Assembly: GCA_017465905.1 (NCBI GenBank)
Contig: JAFTVE010000008.1
Location: 1 to 64,000, forward strand
Reading direction: 5' to 3'
Origin: Bacteroidaceae bacterium
Lineage (GTDB): Bacteria > Bacteroidota > Bacteroidia > Bacteroidales > Bacteroidaceae
DNA: 64,000 bases
Shown here: one piece after another, positions 50,772 to 60,169 of the stretch
How the letters are laid out: each line of letters opens with the position of its first letter
Position numbering within the stretch: the first letter of the stretch is position 1
The notes under the pieces: model-generated
The model's database searches: none
What the model was told of the DNA's origin: nothing
Seen by the model: the letters and a program-made list of their open reading frames with translations, nothing else
Translations under genes and position numbers: made by a program

Positions 50772-53087
50772 TCAGAAGGGATAACCGACAGCAAAGTGCC
50801 ATGCGAAGTCACGCCTTAGATTGGGATTGAGGATGGGGTAGTGGTCTTTTCCCTCAAAGGCTGGGTTTATGGCCTTCATGGCAATGTCGAAACGCAGTAT
50901 GAGGAAGTTGAGGTCGACACGAATACCCGTTCCGTAGGCTACAGCAATCTGATTGTAGAAATTATCCCACTGGAAGACACCGCCTGGTTGGTCGTCGTAG
51001 TCGTACATGGTCCAAATGTTACCAGCATCAATGAACAATGCTCCGTTGAACTTCCAAAACAGGTGCATACGGTATTCGAGGCTGAGGTCGAGTTTTATAT
51101 CGCCCGAATGATTGATGTAATCAATGGTGTTGTTACGATTGACATAGCTGCCTGGTCCAAGCTCGCGTACTGACCATCCACGTACTCCGTAAGCTCCACC
51201 AGCATAATATCGCTTCTCAAAGGGGAGCATTCGGGCATTGCCATAGGGGAAGGCTACGCCTGTCTCTATGTGGAAAAGGAGAGAATTGTATTGGTTGAAA
51301 TTCATCTCCATTGTCCATTGAAAGTCATTCTTTAAGTATTGCGCATAGGCGAGATTGAATATCCTGTATTGGCCCAACGAGTCGGTTCTCATGTTCATAC
51401 CTTTGGAGATTAGGTAAAGTAGGTTACCGGCACTCTCAATTCCTATACGTATGGAATGGGATATATCGAAGTGGTCTTTTGCGATACCCGCGTTCGGTGA
51501 GGTGTATTGGAAATTGTAGTTGCTGCGGAAGATAAACAAATCCTCGTAGTTAAACTTTAGGATAGAGTTCTTGCTGTTGTATTGGTTAAGGTAATCGTTG
51601 ATGAACTTCGGATCCTTGCGGGGTACGGATACAAAGTTGATTCCTAGCAGATCGAAACGATGGCGAATCTGCTGGTTGCTGTTCCACAAATATCCCCATG
51701 AGGCTGAGAATACATCGCGGTCAAACTCGGGGCGTTTCTGCGTATTGTACTGCAGGTCAAATTGGGTGGTGGCTTTGCTACGACGTTGTGTCTCGTTCTT
51801 GATGAACGGAACTATGAATCGCGGGAAGCTGATTCCCATGTCTATTCCGAATTCTTTGTAGGTCTTGGAGGTGTAGTCGGCTAGGTTGGCAATGTTTTCG
51901 TAGGCTCCGTGTCCTTTTATGGTGAAGGTCTCTGAACCACGGAAGAGGTTACGGTTGGTGAATGATAGGGCTGCTGACACTCCGTATCCGCCAGAGGTGT
52001 TGGTGAAATCAAGTTCTCCTCCTACTGATATTTTCTTGGTTGGGTGCAGGGCAATGAGGCAATCAAGGGTAGTGTCGCTAGTCTCGACAAATTGGATGTT
52101 GGTGTATTTCAGTGCATCGAGACGCCCGTATGAAAGGTATGAGTCCTTTACATTGCTGATATTATACAGTGTTCCAGGGGTTATCATGGATGCGTTTTTC
52201 AACGAACTAGGGCGTAGCAACATGTCGTTGTTGTACAGAAAATGGAAACCATTGTGATGGAGGGTGTCGGCAAAAGTGATACTCTGTAGGGATACCGATG
52301 AGATGGGGTGCATCAAAAATGATACGTTTGTAACCTTGTAGGGGTGTATGGGTGTGAACTGACGGGTATTCTCGTCAATGTATGTTACTTTTGATGAACG
52401 TACACGGACGTGCAAGTTGATGTCGTTTGAGTTGCGGGCAGTGTCGGCTAAGTAGGTGATGTGGTCCTTCTTGAAAGTATAGTAGCCATTCTTTTGCAGC
52501 AGCTCGGTTATGCGTGAGCGTTCTTCATCGAGCTTGTTGGCATTGAAGGTCTCGCCCTCATTTACCAATGCGTTGCCTTCATCTTTTTGGATGATGTTTA
52601 GGATTGACGAATCGGCGCATTGGTAGTCGATGGTGGCTATCTGATAGCGATCTTGTGGATTAATATAATAATTCACCTGTGCCTTGTGTCCATGAAAGAT
52701 GGTAGACGACGAAACTTTGGCTTTTAGGTAACCTTGGTTGATAAGTGCTTGCTCCATACGGTCGCAACTCTTGCGGGTCAACGATTCATCGTATATCTGA
52801 GGCTTCTCGCCAATCTTCTGAAGCGTACGGTTGATGTAGTTGTCCTTTACTCCAGACAAGCTGTAGATTCTTAGCGGTAGCCTGATGAGACCGAGAGTAC
52901 GTGTGTTGGGTTGTTGGCGTACGAGCGGTTTCAGTGAAGAAGCGAGCCGTTGGTCATGTTCTGAGATGAGGCTTACCTCATCCAATAGGTAGGAGTCATC
53001 GGGAAGATGGCGGGAAATAGAGCATGAGGACAAAGCACAGGCTATAATCCCTATGGTAAGCATGATGTATTTATTTGTTTTCCTCAT
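50772..53087 (-). CDS. TamA-like outer-membrane lipoprotein (TamL type)
   Basis: From MRKTNKYIML it has 771 residues. The signal ends with a lipobox (CALSSC), so the N-terminus is lipidated, which is unusual for BamA-type OMPs but known for the Bacteroidetes TamL. POTRA-like segments at about 80-310 (for example KLDEERSRITELLQKNGYYTF) are followed by a 16-strand Bac_surface_Ag barrel (about 350-771, with YYAGGAYGVRGWSVRELGPG and the ending FAWHFAVGYPF). It should help insert surface or OMP proteins. Its usual partner TamB is not in this window. An upstream ATG gives a poorer signal and is rejected. Confidence 0.9.
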   Translation of the reverse strand: MRKTNKYIMLTIGIIACALSSCSISRHLPDDSYLLDEVSLISEHDQRLASSLKPLVRQQPNTRTLGLIRLPLRIYSLSGVKDNYINRTLQKIGEKPQIYDESLTRKSCDRMEQALINQGYLKAKVSSSTIFHGHKAQVNYYINPQDRYQIATIDYQCADSSILNIIQKDEGNALVNEGETFNANKLDEERSRITELLQKNGYYTFKKDHITYLADTARNSNDINLHVRVRSSKVTYIDENTRQFTPIHPYKVTNVSFLMHPISSVSLQSITFADTLHHNGFHFLYNNDMLLRPSSLKNASMITPGTLYNISNVKDSYLSYGRLDALKYTNIQFVETSDTTLDCLIALHPTKKISVGGELDFTNTSGGYGVSAALSFTNRNLFRGSETFTIKGHGAYENIANLADYTSKTYKEFGIDMGISFPRFIVPFIKNETQRRSKATTQFDLQYNTQKRPEFDRDVFSASWGYLWNSNQQIRHRFDLLGINFVSVPRKDPKFINDYLNQYNSKNSILKFNYEDLFIFRSNYNFQYTSPNAGIAKDHFDISHSIRIGIESAGNLLYLISKGMNMRTDSLGQYRIFNLAYAQYLKNDFQWTMEMNFNQYNSLLFHIETGVAFPYGNARMLPFEKRYYAGGAYGVRGWSVRELGPGSYVNRNNTIDYINHSGDIKLDLSLEYRMHLFWKFNGALFIDAGNIWTMYDYDDQPGGVFQWDNFYNQIAVAYGTGIRVDLNFLILRFDIAMKAINPAFEGKDHYPILNPNLRRDFAWHFAVGYPF

Positions 53088-53194
53088 GCCGTTGTTTGTT
53101 CTATTCTTTCTATCCCAATACATCTCTGTTGTTCCGGCTACGCAAAAATGGAGTATTTTATATATTTGGACATACTCCGCGTAATTTAATCTTG

Positions 53195-53202
53195 CAAAGA
53201 TA
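53195..53202 (-). promoter_or_regulatory. Candidate -7 box of the TamL-like gene
   Basis: The minus strand reads TATCTTTG, 108 bases upstream of the ATG. No -33 box is clear in the AT-rich stretch. Confidence 0.4.
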
Positions 53203-53225
53203 GAAAAATAAATAAAAAATCTTTG

Positions 53226-53233
53226 TAGATTTG
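53226..53233 (+). promoter_or_regulatory. Candidate -7 box of the SpoU methyltransferase gene
   Basis: TAGATTTG, 43 bases upstream of the start codon, in an AT-rich gap shared with the divergent TamL gene. The -33 is not obvious. Confidence 0.4.
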
Positions 53234-53276
53234 CATTGATTTTTTTAGAAAACTCACCTCTATTAATTGATATAGT

Positions 53277-54035
53277 ATGTTAAGCAAAGCAAAAATAAAG
53301 CTTATTCAATCGTTGGAGCTAAAGAAGAAACGGAAGGAAGAACGTTTGTTTGTTGCCGAAGGCCCCAAAGTGGTGGGTGATTTGTTGCCACTTTTTGTAT
53401 GCCGCCTGATAATTGCTACGGAGGCTTGGCTGAAGGCACATCCCTACGTTCAGGCTGCAGAGGTAATTGAAGTGAGCGATGAAGAGTTGCGTAAAGCCAG
53501 TTTTCTGAAAGCACCGCAAGAGGTGTTGGCTCTGTTTGAACTTCCCGAGCCTATGACGTTGGCTGGAGTGGCTGAGAAGGAACTGTGCCTGGCTCTAGAC
53601 GATGTGCAGGATCCTGGGAATTTAGGTACAATCATACGTGTTGCCGATTGGTTTGGCATCAAGCATTTGATTTGTTCTATTGGTACGGTCGATGCCTTCA
53701 ATCCCAAAACGGTGCAGGCTTCTATGGGTGCTGTGGCTCGCGTTAATATCCATTACGTGGATTTGCCTGCATATTTGGCCGGCCTTCGTAGCTTGAGTCC
53801 TCAATTGCCTATCTATGGCACTTTCCTTGAGGGGAAGAATATCTATAAGGAGCCTTTGTCGACAAATGGTGTCATTGTTATGGGTAATGAGGGTAAAGGC
53901 ATCAGCAGTCATACGGGGCAGTACGTTACTCATAAACTGTTTATTCCTAATTACCCCGAAGGTGCCGAAACCTCCGAATCGCTCAATGTGGCCATTGCAA
54001 CTGCAATCACTTGTTCTGAATTCAGACGTCGATAA
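53277..54035 (+). CDS. TrmH/SpoU-family RNA 2'-O-methyltransferase
   Basis: The 252 residues have an N-terminal SpoU substrate-binding domain (KEERLFVAEGPKVVGD, about 20-35) and a SPOUT domain. The three SPOUT motifs are visible: VQDPGNLGTIIRVADWFG (about 110-127), GVIVMGNEGKGIS (about 198-210) and ETSESLNVAIATAI (about 230-243). It methylates ribose 2'-O in rRNA or tRNA; the target cannot be told. A six-nucleotide spacing before the ATG has no strong RBS, as is normal in this phylum. It runs 25 bases into the gap before the sensor kinase. Confidence 0.93.
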   Translation: MLSKAKIKLIQSLELKKKRKEERLFVAEGPKVVGDLLPLFVCRLIIATEAWLKAHPYVQAAEVIEVSDEELRKASFLKAPQEVLALFELPEPMTLAGVAEKELCLALDDVQDPGNLGTIIRVADWFGIKHLICSIGTVDAFNPKTVQASMGAVARVNIHYVDLPAYLAGLRSLSPQLPIYGTFLEGKNIYKEPLSTNGVIVMGNEGKGISSHTGQYVTHKLFIPNYPEGAETSESLNVAIATAITCSEFRRR

Positions 54036-54060
54036 TCCATTAATATTCTTGTCCTCTCGA

Positions 54061-57000
54061 ATGAAGTCTCGTTTCATATATCTAGTGCTTTGTCTGTGTG
54101 CAGTGTGGCTGATGGGGTGCTCATCGCACGGAGGACATGGTGCATCTACGCACCCGGCTGATGAACTGAACCGCAAGGCGTATACTTGGCGCTATCGCAA
54201 TTTGGACTCTACCGAGTACTATGCTCTGAGTGCGTATCAAGAGGCTGAGTACTATAAACACGGACGCACCATGGCATGCAATATGTTGGGCTTTGTGGCA
54301 TTCATGCGGATGGATTACGACGAAGCGTTGCTTTGGTATGATGAAGTGGATAGGCTCTCGGGGTGTGAACTGGAACGCTTGGTGTCCGATGTGGGGCGTA
54401 TGTATGTATATCTGCGAACGGCAGACAATCTGGCTTTCTACAACAATCGTGTGAAGGCAATGAAGCGTTTGGCTCACATTGAGGAGGAAAGCGAACTGTT
54501 TGCTCCTGTCGAACGAGCTCGACTGCAATCGACGGTGAACGACTTGTATATGATTTCAGCTTTGCATCACTATACGATTGGGCAACGTCCAGAAGCATAT
54601 GCTGAGATGGATAAGGTTCAGGACGATGAGGTGTTGCGCACTGATTCGGCGCAATGGCTCATGGCGCAGTATATGCGTGGTTCGGGCTTTGATGTAGAGG
54701 GTGATACCCGTGAGCAGCGTCTGTTACGCCGATACACTCATCTTAATAATTGTCTGCGTGAAAGTCGTGAGGGTGGGTATGTGTATTTTGTCGGACTTGC
54801 TCTTTCTGGATTGTCCGAGTTGTTGGCCGATTCAACACGTAGTGCCTATTTGGCTCAGTTGCGTCCCAACTCATTTGCACAGCTCACCAAAGGTCTGGAA
54901 GAGGCGGTTTTCTCATTGGTCTCAGAAGCCCAGAAGTGCCTGCAAACTTATGGTGACCGCTACGGCGAAGTGAATGCAAAGGTACAGACTGCCTCCCTTT
55001 ATAATCGAACAGGAGAATATGAAATGGCGCTCGATACTTTGTTGTGTATGTTGGAGGATAGTACCCTCGTGCCTGATGTGCTGTGTCGATTACATGAGGA
55101 AGCCAGTTTGGCCTATGCCGGATTGGGTGATAAGGCTTCGTCGGACCATCATCGAAATATCTATCTTGATTTGTTGGAAATGACTCGTCAAGATAAGGAG
55201 TTGGAGAATCGCTATTGGAAACTGATGCGTCAGCAGCGTAGGATGAATCTGCTCTTATGTGCTGTACTTGGTGGCATCGCTTTCTTTATTTTGCTCGTAG
55301 CATTCATGTCGCGTTACAAGCATCGTAAGGGCAATGGCTATGAACAGCATCTGCGCGACCTCTTGCAGGAAACGGAGAAAAGAGTATATTTACAGCAACG
55401 TCATATAGAAGCAGGTAAACGTGGCAATGTGGTGCGTAAGGCTACCTTCTCTATGGTGACGGGTATGATGCCCTATATCGACCGCATGGCTCGTGAGGTC
55501 GACCGTTTGCAGTACGATTCTGTATGGAATGATGCGGAACTTCGTACGCGTAAACTGGAGTATATAGGCGAGTTGGCCAGTGAAATCAACAGCCTCAATG
55601 AGGTACTCTCTCAATGGATCAAGACCACCCAAGGAGTGGTAAGCCTACATATAGAATCATTTTCCCTATCCGAGGTCTTCGATATGATAGCTCGCAGCAA
55701 TGCCTCCTTTGCATTGAAGGGGGTCACGCTCGATGTGTTGCCTACTGATGCTGTCGTCAAGGCCGATAAAGCACTCACCTTCTTTATGCTCAATACGCTG
55801 GCCGACAACGCCCGCAAGTTCACTTCCGAGGGAGGACGGGTAAGTATCGCTGCTGAGGTGTGTGGTGAGTATGTGGAATTGTCGGTATCTGACACTGGCG
55901 TCGGAATGTCGGCAGAGGATGTTTCTCATATCATGAGCGAGAAGGTGTATGATGTTGCCTCTATAGGTCAGGATATGCCTCTTCAGCGCAAGAATAAGGG
56001 CAGTGGATTCGGACTGCTCAACTGCAAGGGCATCATTGATAAGTATCGGAAGACCGACTCTCTCTTTGAGGTATGTCGTATGGGAATCGACAGTCGAGTG
56101 GGCGAGGGAAGTCGCTTCTGGTTTCGTTTGCCCAAGGGAGTGCGTCGCATGATGACATTACTGTGCTTGATTGCATTTCCTTCTTTGATGTCAGCAAACT
56201 TCCCATCTCCGGATGAGGGTGTCGGTGAGTCCTATTCTCCTCTACTACTGCAGGCTTCAGCTTATGCCGATAGCGTATATTATGCCAATATCGATGGTCG
56301 TTACGAGGCGGCTCTCTCCTTTGCCGATTCTGCTCTTTATTATCTAAATGTCCATCACCGTCGGTATGCCGACCCCTATATAGCTCCACTCACAGCCATA
56401 CGGGGCGAGGAGAGCGATGTGGAGATGCGCTGGTGGCTTAGCGACTTTGCCACCGACTACCACACCATACTTGATGTTCGCAACGAAATGGCTGTGGCCA
56501 ATCTTGCTCTGCGCCGTTGGGAGCATTACCGTTATAATAATCGTATCTACAATGACCTGTATAAACTCATTAGCGAAGACCGTTCGTTGGTAGACTACTG
56601 TAATCGTATGCAGCGTTATAATAGCAATATCTCCGTGGCCGTACTCTTCTGTGTATTGCTTGTGTTGGGTTATCTGACTGTACTGATCTATACCTTCATG
56701 GGGCGTGTAGAACATGTTTACCGTGATATTGAATCTGTTGAGGATGAAGAACGGCGTGCACGTCACGAGGGAAACCGCCTCCACGTACAGAATATGGTGC
56801 TCGATAACTGTCTCTCTACCATTAAGCACGAGACTGTGTATTACCCCAACCGAATCAAGCAGCTGGTGTCACGTCTTGATGCACAGGATGAGCGTCAGCA
56901 GATGAAAGAACTTGTCGACTACTACAGAGTTGTCTTCACAACTTTAGCCAATTGTGCTTCCCGACAGTTGGATGAGGTCACCTTCCGTCGCTCCGAGGTG

Positions 57001-57468
57001 CAGGCTGCAACGTTGCTCCATCGTGCCCAGCAGTATCATGCTAAAGCGATGCGTCAACATTCTGATGCTCCAGCACTCACCATAGATAATTGCGGTGATT
57101 TGTCAGTGTATTGCGATGCCGATTTAGTAGCGTTCCTTCTCGAACAACTGATTGATGCAGCTCTTTCTGCTTCACCTGCAGACAACCTCACTCTCAAGGC
57201 TAGTGCTGATGGCGATTTTGTGCGTTTCTCTCTGATTAATACTTCGCGTATCCTTGCTCCTGAAGCATTGCAGAGTCTCTTTTCTCCCTCTTATATGAGC
57301 AGTATCGAGGGTTCCCGGCTACAAGGAACTGAGTACATAGTGTGCCGTCAGATAATTCGTGAACACGACAGCTACTTCAACCATATCGGTTGTCGCATCA
57401 AAGCTGACTCGGTTCCTAATGGTTATGCCGTATGGTTCACTCTGCCATCACTTTCTTCCTTAAAATAA
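54061..57468 (+). CDS. Double sensor histidine-kinase-like protein (DUF5112/DUF5113 type)
   Basis: From MKSRFIYLVL (lipobox LMGC, Cys20) it has 1135 residues. A first TPR-like periplasmic region (40-390), membrane span 396-416 and cytoplasmic module 420-693 come first. The module's ATPase motifs are N583 (LADNARKF), DTGVGM 611-616 and GSGFGL 647-652. A second signal-like span (696-712), a second sensor (715-850), span 857-879 and a second module follow. The second module has an H-box-like TIKHET (His923) and an ATPase that has lost the DxGxG motif. So module 1 has the ATP site without the histidine and module 2 the histidine without an ATP site. The architecture is what I recall as DUF5112-DUF5113. 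The earlier in-frame ATG (53815) overlaps the methyltransferase and is rejected. Confidence 0.88.
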   Translation: MKSRFIYLVLCLCAVWLMGCSSHGGHGASTHPADELNRKAYTWRYRNLDSTEYYALSAYQEAEYYKHGRTMACNMLGFVAFMRMDYDEALLWYDEVDRLSGCELERLVSDVGRMYVYLRTADNLAFYNNRVKAMKRLAHIEEESELFAPVERARLQSTVNDLYMISALHHYTIGQRPEAYAEMDKVQDDEVLRTDSAQWLMAQYMRGSGFDVEGDTREQRLLRRYTHLNNCLRESREGGYVYFVGLALSGLSELLADSTRSAYLAQLRPNSFAQLTKGLEEAVFSLVSEAQKCLQTYGDRYGEVNAKVQTASLYNRTGEYEMALDTLLCMLEDSTLVPDVLCRLHEEASLAYAGLGDKASSDHHRNIYLDLLEMTRQDKELENRYWKLMRQQRRMNLLLCAVLGGIAFFILLVAFMSRYKHRKGNGYEQHLRDLLQETEKRVYLQQRHIEAGKRGNVVRKATFSMVTGMMPYIDRMAREVDRLQYDSVWNDAELRTRKLEYIGELASEINSLNEVLSQWIKTTQGVVSLHIESFSLSEVFDMIARSNASFALKGVTLDVLPTDAVVKADKALTFFMLNTLADNARKFTSEGGRVSIAAEVCGEYVELSVSDTGVGMSAEDVSHIMSEKVYDVASIGQDMPLQRKNKGSGFGLLNCKGIIDKYRKTDSLFEVCRMGIDSRVGEGSRFWFRLPKGVRRMMTLLCLIAFPSLMSANFPSPDEGVGESYSPLLLQASAYADSVYYANIDGRYEAALSFADSALYYLNVHHRRYADPYIAPLTAIRGEESDVEMRWWLSDFATDYHTILDVRNEMAVANLALRRWEHYRYNNRIYNDLYKLISEDRSLVDYCNRMQRYNSNISVAVLFCVLLVLGYLTVLIYTFMGRVEHVYRDIESVEDEERRARHEGNRLHVQNMVLDNCLSTIKHETVYYPNRIKQLVSRLDAQDERQQMKELVDYYRVVFTTLANCASRQLDEVTFRRSEVQAATLLHRAQQYHAKAMRQHSDAPALTIDNCGDLSVYCDADLVAFLLEQLIDAALSASPADNLTLKASADGDFVRFSLINTSRILAPEALQSLFSPSYMSSIEGSRLQGTEYIVCRQIIREHDSYFNHIGCRIKADSVPNGYAVWFTLPSLSSLK

Positions 57469-57521
57469 TCCTGATAGGGCAAATAATTAGGAGATTAGTC
57501 TTATTTGCGGAATAATTGCAT

Positions 57522-57529
57522 TATATTTG
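57522..57529 (+). promoter_or_regulatory. Candidate -7 box of the response regulator
   Basis: TATATTTG, 42 bases upstream of the ATG. There is a TTTG nearby (57504-57507) but at 14 rather than 20 bases. An own promoter in addition to the kinase transcript is possible. Confidence 0.4.
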
Positions 57530-57571
57530 CATCAAGCATGCTGAAGTTTTATATTAAACAGACAAGAACGT

Positions 57572-58285
57572 ATGTATAATGTAATAATTGTAGAAGACAT
57601 AAAACTCGAACTGAAGGGTACCGAAGAGATTTTTCGGAATGAGATACCTGAAGCACAGGTCATCGGTACGGCAATGACGGAGGAGGAGTTTTGGCCACTT
57701 ATGGAAGAACAGTTGCCCGATATGGTCTTGTTGGACCTCGGGTTGGGTGGTTCCACAACTATTGGTGTCACCATTTGCCGCACTATTAAGAAACGTTATC
57801 CTCAGGTGAAGGTTCTGATATTTACGGGTGAGATTCTGAACGAAAAGCTTTGGGTTGATGCTCTTGACGCTGGGGCATGCGGTATTGTGCTTAAAACTGG
57901 AGAGTTGCTCACACGTACCGAGATACAGAGTGTGATGGATGGAAAGCATTTGGTATTTAACCAACCTATACTAGAAAAAATTGTGGAACGTTTTCGTCGG
58001 GCTGTCAATGCTGAATCTATGCGCCAGCGTGCTGCAATTGCTTATGAAATTGATGAATACGATGAGCGATTTTTACGTCACTTGGCATTGGGCTATACCA
58101 AGGATATGATAGCCTCGCTACGTACAATGCCTTTTAGCCCCAAATCGCTGGAACGACGGCAAGCTGACCTCATTGCTCGTTTGTTTCCTGAAGAGGAGCA
58201 GCGTGGAGTTAATGTCACTCGCCTTGTTGTGCGTGCTATCGAACTGCACATCATTGAACCAGACAATCTGGTGGCTGATGATTAA
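57572..58285 (+). CDS. Response regulator with degenerate LuxR-type output
   Basis: The 237-residue REC-HTH protein has acidic Glu8/Asp9, phospho-Asp55 in VLLDLGLGG, Thr in VLIFTGE and the Lys in GIVLKTGEL. The C-terminal half (about 150-235) is a divergent LuxR-like HTH: YDERFLRHLALGYTKDMIA matches the LxxLAxGYxxxEIA helix pattern, but the recognition helix is unusual (PFSPKSLERRQADLI). It is the partner of the double sensor kinase, 103 bases upstream, and likely relays its signal to transcription. Confidence 0.85.
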   Translation: MYNVIIVEDIKLELKGTEEIFRNEIPEAQVIGTAMTEEEFWPLMEEQLPDMVLLDLGLGGSTTIGVTICRTIKKRYPQVKVLIFTGEILNEKLWVDALDAGACGIVLKTGELLTRTEIQSVMDGKHLVFNQPILEKIVERFRRAVNAESMRQRAAIAYEIDEYDERFLRHLALGYTKDMIASLRTMPFSPKSLERRQADLIARLFPEEEQRGVNVTRLVVRAIELHIIEPDNLVADD

Positions 58286-58317
58286 TATATAGTTTCTCAC
58301 CCTAAAGTGAATCCTTC

Positions 58318-59016
58318 TTGTTTACCACTATTTATATATGTCTCTTGTTGGTGCTGGTGTTCGTCTCATGGATTGCCAGTATATACGGACTCATGCTTCC
58401 TAATGGTGCAGTGATGCCCAGTTTGCTTAGTGCAGATAGCATGCGCTGGTTTGTACGGCATAGCATGGAGATTATCGAAGCTGCTCCTCTAGCACAGGTG
58501 CTGCTTATATTATTGATGGTGGGTACTATTCGTAGCTGTGGACTGATACGATATGTCGCGCATCTGATGCGTGAACATAAAGCTTTACCTTTGGTGCATC
58601 GCCAGAAACATGCCACACGCATTGCGTTGCTCGTATTTGGAGTGTTTGTGGCATTAGTGTTGTCGGGTATACTGACTCCTGACGGTAATTTGCTTAGTGT
58701 TACCGGACATATTGCTGGTGGCCCATTCTCACGGGGATGGCTCTTCTTGCTCTGTCTCGTGGTGTGTGTGCCTTGTTTGGTTTATGGCCGTTTGTCGAAC
58801 TTATGGCATACGGAGTATGAGCTGTTAGGATTTCTTACATCGGAGATTGCCCGCTGCTCGGGCTATTTTGTCACGCTTGTTGTGGCAGCCCTTTTTATGG
58901 CGGCTTTACACTATGTAGGATTGTTTGAGTTGCTAGGGTGGAGTGACAGCGTTGTCGCAATATTCTCTATGGTGTTGTATGGACTCCCCTTGGCTGTAAC
59001 TATATACAAGGATTAG
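58318..59016 (+). CDS. AbgT-like membrane protein, short form
   Basis: The 232 residues with about five spans begin at a TTG codon (58318); no ATG before the first span is in frame. The stretch PSLLSADSMRWFVRH, then APLAQVLLILLMVGTIRSCGLI resembles the start of AbgT-family transporters (p-aminobenzoyl-glutamate type), which are about 500 residues. The rest of that family is missing, so it is either a fragment with a new role or a separate family. It follows the response regulator by 32 bases and could be the output or a co-sensor of that system. It is convergent with yggS, with two bases between. Confidence 0.6.
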   Translation: MFTTIYICLLLVLVFVSWIASIYGLMLPNGAVMPSLLSADSMRWFVRHSMEIIEAAPLAQVLLILLMVGTIRSCGLIRYVAHLMREHKALPLVHRQKHATRIALLVFGVFVALVLSGILTPDGNLLSVTGHIAGGPFSRGWLFLLCLVVCVPCLVYGRLSNLWHTEYELLGFLTSEIARCSGYFVTLVVAALFMAALHYVGLFELLGWSDSVVAIFSMVLYGLPLAVTIYKD

Positions 59017-59018
59017 CC

Positions 59019-59687
59019 TTAATATTTCCTTTCACCAAATATCATGGAACCAATGCGTACGATTGTACTTCCTTCCTCGATGGCAATGGGGTAGTCGTCA
59101 GTCATGCCCTCTGATAGTTGACAGAATGAGGGCTCATCTACAAAGTAGGTACTCTTGAGTTCATCGAAGAGCTGTTTGATTTTGCGGAATTCATTGCGCA
59201 CCTGTTCTAAATCATCTGTGTTGCTTCCCATAGCCATAAGACCTGTAATGCGAATGTGCTGTAGTTCGCGCCAAGGTTCATTGGCAAGCAATTGTCGGCA
59301 TTCATCAACGCTTAGTCCGTATTTTGTCTCTTCCTGTGCTATGTGTATCTGCAGTAGACAGTCGATACAGCGTTCGTGTTTTGCTGCATGCTTGTTTATC
59401 TCACGTAACAAGCGGAAAGAATCTACTGCATGGATGAGGCTAACGAACGGGGCCATGTACTTGATCTTGTTTGTCTGTACATGTCCGGTAAAGTGCCATG
59501 CTATATCCTTAGGCAGTGCGGCAGCCTTGGCCGCCATCTCCTGTATATGGTTCTCGCCGAACATACGTTGCCCCGCATCGTAGGCCTCTTGCAAGGCCTC
59601 GATGGGTTGATATTTGGAGATGGCCAATAGGCTTACTCCTTCGGGCAACTCCTGATGCAGACGGCTTATTTGCTCGGCTATGTGCAT
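59019..59687 (-). CDS. PLP-binding YggS/PROSC-family protein
   Basis: The 222 residues match the PLP homeostasis family: the lysine that holds PLP in LLAISKYQP (about 20-28), FGENHIQEM (about 43-51), WHFTGHVQTNKIKY (about 64-77), and GLMAMGSNTDD and SEGMTDDYPIAIEEGSTIVRIGS towards the end. It is thought to buffer free PLP. It is the last gene of a rho-DUF4494-yggS unit; the DUF4494 stop is 2 bases away. Confidence 0.95.
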   Translation of the reverse strand: MHIAEQISRLHQELPEGVSLLAISKYQPIEALQEAYDAGQRMFGENHIQEMAAKAAALPKDIAWHFTGHVQTNKIKYMAPFVSLIHAVDSFRLLREINKHAAKHERCIDCLLQIHIAQEETKYGLSVDECRQLLANEPWRELQHIRITGLMAMGSNTDDLEQVRNEFRKIKQLFDELKSTYFVDEPSFCQLSEGMTDDYPIAIEEGSTIVRIGSMIFGERKY

Positions 59688-59689
59688 GC

Positions 59690-60142
59690 TTACTTTACTT
59701 CTATACTAGCATCGTAGGGATAGACGTCCATAATCATGGTTTCTGTCACGGATGCTATTTGGTAATCCATGATAGTACCCTTCATCTGCTCATCGAGGTA
59801 TTTGATGGCCTCGCGAAGGTCGCCCGCCTGTACCAAAGCGTATGAATTGCTTTTTTTCTCTGCACCACTCTTCTCGTCAAGGGTAATGAACGAGAGCTTG
59901 CACTTAAACCAGCGGTCAGCACTCTCGGCATCGCAAAAGAATACTTCGCTATAATTGGCACGCTTGATGTCCGAGATTACAAACTCACCCGTCATGAAAG
60001 GACGAATCTCCTCGATGATGCGTTTTTCTGCTTCAGTGAATGAAATGGCATCAACAAGATATGGCTCCGATACTTTCTTGGTCAGACCATTCTCCATGGT
60101 CTTCTCATATTTTACTTTACATTCAAACCAATTGTTCATCAT
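59690..60142 (-). CDS. DUF4494 protein
   Basis: This 150-residue soluble protein has the pattern of DUF4494 (NNWFECKVKYEKTMENGLTK, VDAISFTEAEKRIIEEI), a Bacteroidetes family of unknown role. It lies 27 bases downstream of rho and 2 bases upstream of yggS, so it is in the rho operon. Confidence 0.85.
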   Translation of the reverse strand: MMNNWFECKVKYEKTMENGLTKKVSEPYLVDAISFTEAEKRIIEEIRPFMTGEFVISDIKRANYSEVFFCDAESADRWFKCKLSFITLDEKSGAEKKSNSYALVQAGDLREAIKYLDEQMKGTIMDYQIASVTETMIMDVYPYDASIEVK

Positions 60143-60169
60143 AGTCGTATATGCTATTATAATTAATTC

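Noticed and set aside
53815-54060. Upstream extension of the sensor kinase frame
   Set aside because: It overlaps the methyltransferase gene and would hide the lipoprotein signal; the ATG at 54061 gives a normal signal and lipobox.
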